Assembly (NCBI GenBank): GCA_031771865.1
Contig: JASISA010000036.1
Coordinates: 806,001-870,000 of the forward strand
Direction: 5' to 3'
Origin: Nothophaeocryptopus gaeumannii
Taxonomy: Eukaryota; Ascomycota; Dothideomycetes; Mycosphaerellales; Mycosphaerellaceae
Length of the DNA: 64,000 nucleotides
The notes under the pieces are model-generated. The model saw only the letters and a program-made list of their open reading frames with translations, was not told where the DNA came from and did not search any database. Every line of letters begins with the position of its first letter. Positions within the stretch are counted from its first letter, which is position 1. This document shows, in pieces, positions 45,693-56,160 of the stretch. Both the position numbers and the translations under genes were made by a program.

Positions 45693-47568
45693 CTACAACT
45701 CTCTCAGACTAACCCTAACATGCTGCGCTTGATGCGTAATAACATCTGCAGCTATGAAATCCCCCAACTCATCAGCGATGGGCTGCAACTCAAAATTCCA
45801 CAGTATCAACGCAAAAATAATCCTCATCTCCAAATACGCCAGCCTCTTCCCATAACAAGCCCTCTGACCTAGCCCAAAGGACTGCATTGGTGCAGCTTTC
45901 GGGTCGAATTCGACGTGACCGGTATTGGAGTCTGTGACAAGCCATCGTTCAGGAACGAAGTCTCCCTTGTCGTTTCGTACGGCCCAACGCTCGTACATCT
46001 CATCTTTCGACTCACGACTGGTGCTGCTTCGTATATCCTCATCGACAGGTATCGCATCTTCCATCATATCCGGTCCATTGATGAGCATGAAAATATTCGT
46101 CCCTTTTGGTATCATATGCCCAAGTAGTTCTGTATCCTGCATGGTGACTCGCATATTCGCCGGTGCGGGCGTGCAATGCCTCAAGACCTCCTCAATAAAT
46201 GCGTCCAGGTACGGTATCTTGGCCCTGACGATTTCTGATCCCGTAGGTTGACGACATTCCGCTACGGCTGGAGATAGGGATGTGCGCAAGGCTTCGCGGA
46301 CCCCTTTCTGGACATCTTGATACTCGGTGAGATACTTCAATCCCCAATTCATGGTAGTCGACGTCGTCTCGGAGCCCGCGGTTAGAAAACCGAAGAGTTC
46401 GTCGTGGAGGATCGGTGAGTCGTGGTCTGGCGAGCGACCCTCCTTTCGAGCGAGTTTGGTTTCTCGCTCGACAATTAGGTCGACGACGCATTCGATTCGA
46501 GAATTGGAGCCTGTTGAGGATTCTTCTTCTTTTGCTTCAAAGGTTTTCCATGCCTGTGTGAGTTTGGGTTTTATGAGTCCGTCGATTGTTGCGAGGGCGC
46601 GGCGGTAGGTTGGGTAGAAGTTGATGGCGAACCCTGTGGTGGTGTCAGAACGAAGGTGATATCGACATATATAGTCAGCCCACTCACAGTGATGTCTCCG
46701 CCCCAATGGCGAGTTCATTGCAATCTCACTGCTATGGGAGATGCGTTCGATTGCGGTAAAACTCTCAGGCGGGGCGACTCCAGGGAGTTTCAGTACAGAC
46801 CGCTTGTCTGAAGGCAGTTCAATCTTGACAATCGTCTCAAGAAAGACAGCCTGCGAGGTGCAAGCTCCAATATTCTGGTCAAATGTTGCCGCCCAAATAG
46901 TGTCCACAGTGCACATCCGAATATCGTCCATCACATCGTGCGGACGTCCTTGAGCGAGTCTAGCCTTCTGCCGCCAGAGATTGATGAGATCCATAGTATT
47001 CTCATGGATGACATTCGTTGCGACGTTATTGAGAAAGCTAGGAGTCATAGCATCGGACATCAACCGTCGATTCCAGCGCCATTGGTCGTCGGTGTATTGG
47101 ACGGCTTGATGATGTGGTACAATGGCGGCGAATAGATCTCTGAAGAAGTCTGATCGATCGAGCTGCTTTATTCTATGCGTCATGACATCTTGGGCTCTGG
47201 ATATAGATCAGTCATCAGAGTATCTTTCATACTAATATGAAAAATTATGAACGAGCATGAAAGACTACTACTCACTCTCTATTATCAGCCAGAACGACCC
47301 ATGGTTTAGCACCAGGTCGCATGAACACCTGGACGATTGGCGAATTGAGTTCCTTGCATCTTTTGGCCAGAAAGGACATCACCTCCTGGGTTGCAGCATG
47401 GTGCTTCAAAGCGTCTGCGAAGTCCCCCAGAATCCGGATTGCGGATTGCTTGTCATATGGAATGCCTGCGATCGGCTTCGGGAGGAGGGCGCGATAGCAA
47501 GCGAGAACAGTAGCGGCGACGACTGCGCAAAGAACTATGGCAGTCTGCGGTGATAGAGGCATCGTCAT
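45693..47568 (-). CDS. Cytochrome P450 monooxygenase
   Basis: About 580 aa in three minus-strand exons: 47568-47276, 47196-46688 and 46633-45693. Intron 1 (79 bp) restores LADNREAQDVMTHR. Intron 2 is 54 bp, in frame and stop-free, so an unspliced reading would insert 18 residues between RRHH and FAINFYP; its gtgagt...cag ends argue it is real. The N-terminal anchor is AIVLCAVVAATVLACY. P450 hallmarks: GFLTAGSETTST (I-helix oxygen-binding Thr), EEVLR (ExxR), FVPERW (PERF-like), and the heme loop FGLGQRACYG with its Cys. An ER-membrane monooxygenase is expected. Divergent from nothing close by; convergent with the SDR. Confidence 0.93.
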
Positions 47569-47920
47569 GGGTTAGAGAATTGACGTCCTGGAAATGTAGA
47601 GGAAACGTTTGGGGTTCCTTTATATCATGTCCGATTAGCCCCGATTGAGGATCAACAAGGCTGGGGGGTCCACATAGGCTTTCCTACTTACCTGCAGCAG
47701 GTCAGGATCTGCAGCAGCAAAGTTGATATGCAGTGCTACGGACGAAATTTCGGACGCTTCGAAAGTACGACCGGGATATCACACTCAATGCGGACGTGGG
47801 AACGATTGGAAGTGCATCTCGTGCAGCTATACTTCCGATTATTTAGGCTCATGTGCATGACGATATGCTGAAGCTGATTGCCGCTCTGTTGTGCTGTATG
47901 CTGTAACACTAGATCAAGTA
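47569..47920. other. Intergenic region
   Basis: 350 bp between the P450 start and the next gene's stop. An alternative terminal exon of the SAF-domain gene could extend into it (a gtgagt donor lies just before the chosen stop). Confidence 0.5.
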
Positions 47921-49427
47921 TCAATGATGACTGCCACTCACACCATTCGACTGACCTTTCTTCGCCTCAAACTCTTTCCTGAGCACAGCCTCCATCTCCC
48001 GTCTCACAGCGACTGCTTGAGCTTTTTCACTATATTCCACATCCTTCCAGCTGAGGCCCTGACCCTGCTTGACATCGTTCTTGAGCACGATACCGTGAGC
48101 CAAGCCAATCGGCAGACCCTCGATTTCCATCGAATACTCGGCTGGGAAAAGCTTGCCGTAGACCATGAAACCGCCTTCGCCGTCCAGCTTCTCTCCGGCT
48201 TTGAGGTCTCGCTTGGCAGTTGCTACGACGTCACCGGCCCATACCTTTGTCTGACCGGTGGGTTCGCCGCGGCACATGATAGTGGCGACGGATATACCAA
48301 GCTCCAAACCAATGAGATGGTAAGGCTTGAATTGAACGGCATACTAAACCACATGTCAGCCCTCGTGGCGTCGAGATCTCTACAAATGCTTACCTTGCCA
48401 GTGCTGTCTGTTTGAAGTCCGTATTGCTTGAAGCATTCCTTCTGGTAATCTCCAGGGGCTTCTATCACGACATAAACACCCCATCGAAGGTCGTTGAAGA
48501 CTGGTCGTCCATCAACTTCAAGACAAGAGATCACTTCCACGGTGCCTTTCTTGTCTAGCAAGCCGCCATCTGATTTAGGCCGTAAAGAACGCGGGAGGTC
48601 ATGTGTTCCACAGGGTGGAAAGAGAAGACCATCATCAGGCGGTGTCAAGTCACATCCATTCGCCACAGCAGCCATCTCGAGAGCTGACTTGGTGCCGTCC
48701 AGGAACGAGTTGAACATTTGCGGGTTGAAGTCGCCAGTCGCAAGCTGCTCTTTCGTGAAGCCATAGTGATCCCACACAGTGTCAGGAGTAGAATGATGGT
48801 ACGCGGGAAGATGCTTCGTACCCTTCCCAGCACAAATAACATCGAAACCAGCAGTACGGGCCCAGTCTACGAGCTCCGCAATCAGCGCTGGCTGGTCACC
48901 GTATGCCATGGAGTATATTATGCCTGCTTCTCGCGCCTTTCGAGCCAATAATGGTCCGGCCAAGACATCAGCTTCAACATTGATCATCACGATATGCTTT
49001 TTGTGCTCGCAGCACAACAATGCATGTCGGATCCCCGCAGCTGGGCTTCCTGTAACTTCGAGAATAACATCGATGGCCGGCGCAGCAATTAGTGTTGCAG
49101 AGTCCTGGGTGATGGCCGTCTTTCCGGCCTTGATCCCTTCCTCAATCGATAGCGAGCCTGTGGCATCGTATCTGTCTTCCGGATAACCAGTGCGTTTCAA
49201 GGCTGCTTGTGCACGCTCTGCTGAAAGATCGGCAATGCTTGCCAGTCGCATTCCCGGAGTTCGATGACATTGAGAGATGCTGTGCTAAACGTCAACCTCA
49301 GGTCACTTACATCGGCTGGTCTAACGACTTACAACATAGAACCGAACTTGCCAGCTCCAATCAAGCCAACTTGAATAGGCTTCCCTGCTGCCTCGCGCTC
49401 AGCGAGCTTGGTGGATAAGCTTGTCAT
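47921..49427 (-). CDS. NAD(P)-binding, SAF-domain oxidoreductase (homoserine-dehydrogenase-like)
   Basis: About 467 aa in three minus-strand exons: 49427-49333, 49279-48394 and 48343-47921. The N-terminus IQVGLIGAGKFGSM is a Rossmann nucleotide-binding loop. Then come VILEVTGSPAAGIRHALLCCEHKKHIVMINVEADV and YSMAYGDQPALIAELVDWARTAGFDVICAGKGTKH, blocks of the predicted homoserine-dehydrogenase-like (COG4091-type) family. The C-terminal third, from about ARVWAGDVVATAKRDLKAGEKLDG, is the SAF-like region. The reaction is not known to me for this family; bacterial members sit near sugar-acid or polyol catabolic genes. Introns (53 and 50 bp) are canonical. A spliced alternative C-terminus after GQSNG is possible. 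Confidence 0.8.
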
Positions 49428-49944
49428 CTCGGCGACTGTCTTCTGGTGAGAAATTCTTTGGAACAGACTCAGAGAGAATCCAGACTCAGCAGAGAGAGTA
49501 TGTCAACCCAATGTTTGGTTCATCATCGTGGAGAGAAAGATAGCCGACATCAACGTACCCCGCTCACGCGGCACACAGCCGAAGCCTCGTCTCGAGCTCT
49601 TGACATGCCATGATCTCCACTGCAAGGAACATCATCAGGAAAGAATCATCTTTGGCGTATGCGCAAGTGTTTGGCGCCTGCTACCGAGAGCTCCCGTATG
49701 GATCCACGAGCCTGAATGCCACGGAGGCGTCTTGGAGCCAGAGAGGGGGAGGTTCACCTATGCGCTGCGATTGGCATCATCGGATGGCCTATTTTCGCGT
49801 TGTGTTCAGCAAGACCAAGCAGAGGGCGGCAGAACAGTAGTGTTAGGAATCTAGTCTTCGACACGCGAACTGGACAGATTCTAAGCGTCTGGCCGCGCGG
49901 CGTGGGCGCGGGCAGCTACACCCGATTAGCCGCACCCTACCGTA

Positions 49945-50075
49945 GCTTTTATACATATACGCTTATACTATATTTAGCTTATTAGGTTAGCCTCTTTTAA
50001 TAGTTATTAGTATATATAATTATCTAAAGAGCTTAAGGTTTAAGTTAATTGAATAGTTACAAGGTATCTCGCGGA
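49945..50075. other. AT-rich island
   Basis: An abrupt shift from GC-rich sequence (ctggccgcgcggcgtgggcgc, near 49,895) to strongly AT-rich, TpA-dense DNA without codons worth naming. Consistent with a RIP-mutated transposon remnant. Confidence 0.55.
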
Positions 50076-50266
50076 CTAACGTCCAAGGATCAGCCCGAGT
50101 TTAGTGGACTTTCATCGATATTGATTGACAATTGATGGATGATTGGTTGCAAATTGAAGAGCCCCTCTCTAAGTTTGAAAAGCGAGCGTGAAAGCGGGCT
50201 TCAAAGCTGCCTGGACCCTGAAATTAGAGGGCTTGGCATGAGACACCGAGCGCATTCTTCCAACTT

Positions 50267-50485
50267 ACGCGACAGCCCACGGTTATATCAATACCAAAAT
50301 TGACACACATGCTGACTAAGCTCTATATTGAAAGTTCCCCAAGTTTCAGCTTAGTTGGTCGTGTTTTAAGCAAGATACAGGCGTGCAAAGTACTGTCCCT
50401 GCCAGATCTAGCCAAACTGAAGTTCGCGCTAAAAGTCACGTAATGAGTGCATCTTTTTCGATCAATTAGAATGGGTTTCTTCATG
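50267..50485 (+). repeat. Dispersed diverged repeat, copy 1
   Basis: Shares an ordered series of blocks with 54097-54303 in the same orientation: acgcgaca, acc/act-aaaattga, aagtttcagct, gatacaggcgtg/gatgcaggcgtg, cacgta/ttacgt and aattagaa-gggttt. Alignment by eye only; both copies are diverged. Confidence 0.65.
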
Positions 50486-52382
50486 TTCCAAGTTCTCAGT
50501 AATATAGCCCTCGTAAACTCGGGCAATAAGGCCGATTCTGCCATTCGCGTTTGACCACGACTCCGCAACCAACTGCGACGGCCACAGTGACTGCTATCGC
50601 TGGACCCGAGAGAAACATGCTGCTAGTGAGTTCGGATAGCGCTTGCACTGTTTTCGCGGACTTCGACATGACTCCCAAAGGGCTCTTGAGACGGGATTCG
50701 CCTTCGCTATTCATGGCAGATTTACATCTATCAAACACCACAACGTGACTTCAGGTACCTTTTTCTGCATTTCTGATGTGACTGCCTTTGCCGACGAGAC
50801 AATTGGCATATGGACGATCATCTCCTGGTAGCCTGTTTCCTGGTGGCCGTAGTAGCGGACTGGCCTCGATCGAGACATCAAGCAATAGCTGGAATTGAAA
50901 TTCTGGAGAGCTACGAATTACGTTCCGGAAATGGCCACAGGTGTTGTGGGCTGAGAGGATACTTCTGTCCGTACTCTCGAGTAGAATTGTTTCTATCAGT
51001 TGGCCGTGTTGAAGACTACTGTATAAGCTGGACCCGTGATATTGAACGCCATCCTCAGATAAGACAAAGCAGCCACTCGAGTGTCTTGCGGAGTACTAAG
51101 AGCGGAGGCCGGCTCGGGATACACGAGGTTTATACTCTTCTAGGTGTTCGGCCGCGACGTAAGACATCGAGTGCCAACATAGCAGGCAGAAAGAGACTGA
51201 AATGCAGAACGCTCAGGCACGCCCGCTCAACTGTGAAACAGAAGCCATACAAACACACAGTTCTGCGTATGCGTTCAAGGACTATGCTTCATTGTCGTTC
51301 GAAATAGCATTGCTTGTCCCGATAGCAAATCACCGAATTGGCGATACGACTACGACAGCCGAGCTCGACAAGCATCTAGATTGTATGTCGGCGGCGATAG
51401 TGCTTCTAGCTATACGCTATACGTCGTAAAGAAGACATGCTGCTCTCTAGTCCATAGATGCTTAAAGCCGACCAGGGGTCGTGCATGTTGCAGAAAAGCC
51501 GCAATGTGCGAAAGGTGCAGCACGCACGATGTCTATTGTCTGTAATTCATATGTGTCTATAGATGAAGTGCGGCAAGACTCTGCAACCTCAATCTTTCGT
51601 GCTCTTGAATTCCTGCTTTTCCTTGAAAAAGGCCTGGTCGGTGCGCCCGAGACAGGTTCTGAGAGACATCTATCGCGAGGGGATTACGAATGGAACAGAA
51701 GCGATCTTGGTCGCACAACAATATCCTGCCGTTCGGCCAAGCGATATACAGTCTCGCAGATCTCGGGAACGCTGCGTCCGTGATTATTTCGCTCATTGAG
51801 GATACAATAGGCATCGAAAGTTGCAAATGCCGGAATTTCCGAATTCCGGACATTTCGGCCGTCCCAAATCTCGTCTTGCTGGGGTTTGGTGGATGCTTTC
51901 TTATTGCCAAAGGTCGTGCAGTGTCACAAGACAGCCCGAAGAGTAGAGTTGTGTAAGATGAAGCAGAAACGCGAGACGTAGCTTCATGAAGGTGAGGTCG
52001 AATTAGAGTGAAATGGTCTGCGGGCCGGCCGGAAGTCTACTGCGGCGATCAAGGTTTTCGTGGTCTTCATGGCTATGGGCATGCCTGGACACATGCTTGT
52101 CTCTTTTGGCGGTGCTATAGAGAGCTTCCTGGATCGCCCGGACCCATGGACCAAGGACGGTTGCTCGCTAGGCACTACAGAAGTTCAAAAGCTGTCGTTC
52201 CTCAACCACGCTCCTAAAGAGCCAAGTCTGCAAATGACTTTGCCGCACTATAGCCAGCGCCGCACCGTACGTTCTACTGCTATGGCGCGGCGAAGTCATC
52301 TGCCCCAAGTCTAGGGCCGAAGCGGGTCGCCTCCTCTCTCAGCATCCCACAGGCGGTTGCAATACAACAACATAGTACCCAT

Positions 52383-53302
52383 TTACAGCCCCCGCCACAA
52401 CCGCTCCGGTGACCACTCAGGAGACGAGGTAGTCCTCTGGAATGGATGATGGTCATCCATGGGGTCCTCGTCCCCTCCTTTCCATTGATGATGCACGGCA
52501 AAGTTCCGCAGCGCCGTGAAGTTCCTGCACCGCTTTTGTCTAGCAAAGTCCGGCTTCCATATGCCCTTCACATACGGCAGGACCCGGGCGTCGGCTTCGC
52601 ACATGATTACTTGTCGCAGACTGTCGACACAGTGTAGAATATGAGTAGCCAAGGCTTGTGGGTCCGTTTCGTTCCAGGCGACTGAGTGAATATCGCGATA
52701 GTACTGGTGGTTGAAGAACAAGGCCTGACGCAGGAAATCAACACAATGCAGCTGATGGAGGGCTTGAACGTTGGCAGGAAAGCCTGCATAAGGTACGTTA
52801 TGGGTTCGAGGATCAATGAGAACGTGTTTGTCCGGGTCGATGTCGAAGTCTCGAGCATACTTCTGTGGTATCAATACTGGTTTGGCTAATTGAAACGTCA
52901 GCACACGTGGTTCTTGTGAAATGTTCTCAATGTTATACCATAAGCGCCAAGATCTATCCACTTGTCCTGAACAGCATCGCCGGCGTCCGCCACTGGGCTG
53001 GTAAAGGCATTGGGCCGCTCGAATTTGTTGAACACGGCTGTATGGAAGCTGCGATCGATGGATGACATCCATGGCGATAGCGATTCAGTATCCTCGCCTG
53101 TGCATTGCAGACTCGTCAGGCCGTATGTGAGCACGGCAATCAGAATGTGGGAGACAGTGAGCAGCGTAACAACCCAAATTCGTGGGATTGAGTCTCGCGG
53201 TTCCCAGCTTCTCACTTGGAGGAGTCCCTCCTTTTCGAAATCATCAGTACTCTCGAGCTTATCGTTGAAACATGAGTCGAGGTCATTGGTTCCACGCTCC
53301 AT
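52383..53302 (-). CDS. UstYa-like (DUF3328) oxidase/cyclase, copy 1
   Basis: About 288 aa in two minus-strand exons, 53302-52939 and 52885-52383 (53-bp intron gtataa...tag), giving LGAYAKPVLIPQKYARDF. One membrane helix near residues 50-70 (IWVVTLLTVSHILIAVLTYGL) is followed by SSIDRSFHTAVFNKFE and the two family motifs: HQLHCVDFLRQ (about 165-175) and HILHCVDSLRQVIMCEAD (about 203 on). Both HxxHC sites are complete. UstYa proteins carry out oxidative cyclisation of peptide cores in dikaritin RiPPs and also modify other metabolites. The next two minus-strand genes are homologues, and a candidate precursor gene lies 5 kb to the right, so a role in maturing that peptide is proposed. Confidence 0.9.
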
Positions 53303-53628
53303 ATTGAAGTGGTAGGATATGATGAGGGTAACTGAGCCTCGCGGTGATTGCAGATGGACGGACCTGTCCACCGTCGGAGATCCTGTAATACTCCAGCTTC
53401 ACGTGCCGTACGAGCGCGCGGTCCGCATGCTTGCATACTCGCTGTTCATCCCCGCTTTTCGTCATGGTCGACGTGGCGGAGGAGCAACGCGGAGATTCCC
53501 AGATAGGTAGTTGCATAGTACACATCTTACAAGTGAAGCCAAGAAGTTCTGACTTCGCCGCTCCCTGGAGAGACGTAGGGGTTGAACGGCTAGAGAACGG
53601 TAGGATTCTGGAAAATTCCATTTTAGAC

Positions 53629-53825
53629 GAAGTAGGCTGCAAAGATGTCTGGGGTGCGACCAAGTCATCTGCCGAAGGCTTCGCTACACCCTAGCCTTAC
53701 CGATTCCTGCACTCCACCTCGTATACCCAGCATATTCGAGAAGTAGGCTGCGAGATGTCTGGGAAGCGACCAAGTCACCTGCCGAAGGCTTCGATATACC
53801 CTACCAATTCCTGCACCCCACCTGA
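53629..53825. repeat. Imperfect direct duplication (two copies of about 85-90 bp)
   Basis: The copy at about 53629-53715 recurs at about 53740-53825: both contain gaagtaggctgc, agatgtctggg, gcgaccaagtca, ctgccgaaggcttcg and ttcctgca-cccacct in the same order with a few substitutions and small indels. Confidence 0.85.
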
Positions 53826-54096
53826 TATGTTTTCTCCGTAGTTGCAAAAGTTCTCTAGTCTGCAGATCGCGACCGTTGGAGTTTCCAAAGCCCCAGCATT
53901 ATTAGACTTTGTAGACCCCTGAGAATTTCAGATCCCGAGCTTCTCCGAATTCAAGAACCTCAAAACTTGTCTCTCTCTAATCCCGGCCCATGCCTCTATA
54001 GATGTTCGGCACCAAGTGAGTGACTATTGGGGGGCGAGGCGGTTGCTAACCTGCATAGCGTATACAGCCCGAGCACAATGTGCCTATACCTAGACC

Positions 54097-54303
54097 ACGC
54101 GACACCTTACGGTCGCATGGACACTAAAATTGATAGGTATGCAGATCTAGCCGAGTCCTGAAAGGTTTGAAAGTTTCAGCTGAATCGGGTTTGTGTCGGG
54201 GAAGATGCAGGCGTGTGAGTCCACGGAGCGTGTCCAGCTAGTTTTAAGGAGTCGTTACGTGGTGTGTGTTTTTCCAGTAGCCAATTAGAAAGGGTTTTTT
54301 GGT
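54097..54303 (+). repeat. Dispersed diverged repeat, copy 2
   Basis: Partner of 50267-50485, direct orientation, 3.8 kb away. The two copies bracket UstYa copy 1. Shared blocks are listed with copy 1. Confidence 0.65.
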
Positions 54304-54553
54304 AGAAAAGTTGTATGCACCTACACACAACGTATCGGATTAGTAATCCTCTCGCACGCCTTTCTTCTGAGCCGCGCATGAACATGGAGGAGAACAGAAG
54401 CGTGTCTCTAGTGCCTAAGGCACAAAAGGGAAACGCCGCGAGATTCTTTCACAATGGTACTGCAACACACCTGAAAAGTCGTCCGTTGATTCGATATGGA
54501 TCATAGGTAGCATTGTGTGCAGCACCACCGGTAATACCCAGCCCGTCATGAGA

Positions 54554-55538
54554 CTACTCACCAGTCCAGCTGAAATAAGGCACCTCATGCCCAGAAACAT
54601 TCATCTCTTCGGTAAGCCTTCCTGCCTCCCACTTCCAATTCTCGTGCCACTGCAGGAATGATTGCCAGTTCCTGCACTGCTTCCTCCGGGCAAAATCCAT
54701 ATAGACAGCGCCTTTATCATCTTCGAGGAATGGAACCACGCTGAGGTCCACTTCGCACATGATCAATTGTCGAAGCTGGTCGATGCAATGGGCCGTGTGG
54801 ATCTCTGCTAGCGAGTAACGCCCATACATGACATCCTGAGCCGCATCCCAAGATGGATGATTGGTCTGGCGGTAGTAGTCGTGATTGTACCATAGGCCTT
54901 GACGCAGAAGATTGACGCAGTGGAGGAAATGCTGAGCCTGGATTTTGACGGTGAGTCCTTCATATTCTCCCTCGCGATTTACCGTCGGGTCCATCCGTAG
55001 ATGTTCAGGCTTGATATTGTCCAGATATTTGATGTCATCGCGTGGGATTACCACAGGCGCGCCTACGCGATCAGCAACAGCCGGAGGTCCTCTGGACCCT
55101 GCGGGCTCTTACCGTATATGCCCAAATCCGCCCAGTTCTTTTCCACTTCGTCACCTACGTCTCTAGTTCGCGCCGTGTAGCGTGTGACGTTGTATTCGAA
55201 TGGGTTGAAGGTTGCGGTATGGAAAGAGCGATCAATGCTGGACATGAAGCGCGCTGTTCCACTTTAGTGATGTCTTCCCTTGGACAACAACGTTGAATGT
55301 ACATACGCAGGTTCTCTTCAGCGGATTGAGCAGAGCATTGTGCGCTTCGTTGCAGATATAGCCATTCGTTCAAACAGAGTATCAGAAGATTGAATACGGT
55401 CAGGATTGACATAAATCGGAAAGGAGAGGTTGAAGGCGATCTCGGATGCGCCAGACATTCTTGGTCGCTCTCTTCGGTGTCGACGTTGGTATACTTGTGG
55501 CCTCTAGTCGCGAAGATAGCCGCAAAAGGATTTCCCAT
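54554..55538 (-). CDS. UstYa-like (DUF3328) oxidase/cyclase, copy 2
   Basis: About 293 aa in three minus-strand exons: 55538-55307, 55253-55113 and 55062-54554. Introns are 53 and 50 bp; the second rejoins LGIYGAPVVIPRDDIKYL. A TM helix lies near residues 43-60 (FMSILTVFNLLILCL). SSIDRSFHTATFNPFEYN parallels copy 1 closely, so the two are paralogues. Motifs: HFLHCVNLLRQGLWYNHDYY (from about residue 169) and HTAHCIDQLRQLIMCEVD (from about 213), both complete HxxHC. It ends in a Trp-rich tail (KWEAGRLTEEM...SWTGE). The final gtgagt-like sequence at the stop leaves room for a further exon, but the present end is complete in itself. Confidence 0.9.
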
Positions 55539-56160
55539 AATGTTTATGTTCGAAGGAGAGTTCTTAAAAAGGACGTACGAGTCAAGTCTCCAACGGATGG
55601 GAGTAGTTCTGACCCCGAAAGAGGTCTTCTCCACGGTGCGATGGAGGTCCTTCGGTCAATAAGCTTCTTGAAAGAGTAGGTTCCTAGTCAAGTCAAGATC
55701 TGCCAGGTTTCAACCCCGCTTTGTCAAAGTCGCGCGTCGCTCGAAGCTTACTCTGTAGTCCTAGATCCCTGGCCAAGACTATATTCCCTGCACATGTCTA
55801 ACTTCACTTGTTGACGCTGTCTGCAGCATGCTACGTAGAGAGATGTGGTGGTCCACCAAGCGGGGTTTACGTTACTGGGAGAAACGCATCATCGATCAAA
55901 AAATAATGTACAAGGGACTGGGAACATTAGCGGCAGAATCCAGCCGGTGCAAAGGACTGGGAACATTGGCGGCTGAATCCAGCAGGTGCAAAGGATTGGG
56001 AACGTTGGCGGATGAATTCAGCGGAAGACGCAAACACCAAACACCAATTTTTCGCGACGTGGCAGTAACGCTGGTTGTTCAATCGATTCTCCTATCCCCG
56101 CTAGCGATTACATACAGCAGTGCATCGATGTTGTATTCACTTCTTCCCCGCTCTCGTCGT
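55539..56160. other. Intergenic region with 39-bp tandem repeat
   Basis: 620 bp between UstYa copies 2 and 3. A plus-strand ORF (55828-56337) runs through the tandem repeat and then into the 3' coding end of UstYa copy 3, so it is probably not a gene. Confidence 0.5.
55912..56024. repeat. 39-bp tandem repeat, about 2.9 copies
   Basis: Units at 55912-55950, 55951-55989 and 55990-56024 (partial) with few mismatches. The unit is a multiple of three, and on the plus strand encodes KGLGTLAAESSRC three times (the last varied). Confidence 0.93.

Larger units (their letters stand above)
49428..52382. other. Gene-poor, repeat-bearing region
   Basis: About 3 kb with no gene I can support. It holds an AT-rich island (49945-50075), a diverged repeat copy (50267-50485) and many short ORFs. 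Minus ORFs at 50496-50741 and 51557-51910 have hydrophobic stretches (FLSGPAIAVTVAVAVGCG) and could be remnants of exons, but I cannot assemble them. Confidence 0.55.
53303..54553. other. Intergenic region with duplications
   Basis: About 1.25 kb between two UstYa genes, without a supported ORF. Contains an imperfect direct duplication (53629-53825) and the second copy of the dispersed repeat (54097-54303). Confidence 0.6.

Noticed and set aside
49841..50085. Possible solo LTR starting tgttaggaat
   Set aside because: No CA end, inverted terminal repeat or target-site duplication could be matched by eye; kept only as an AT-rich island.
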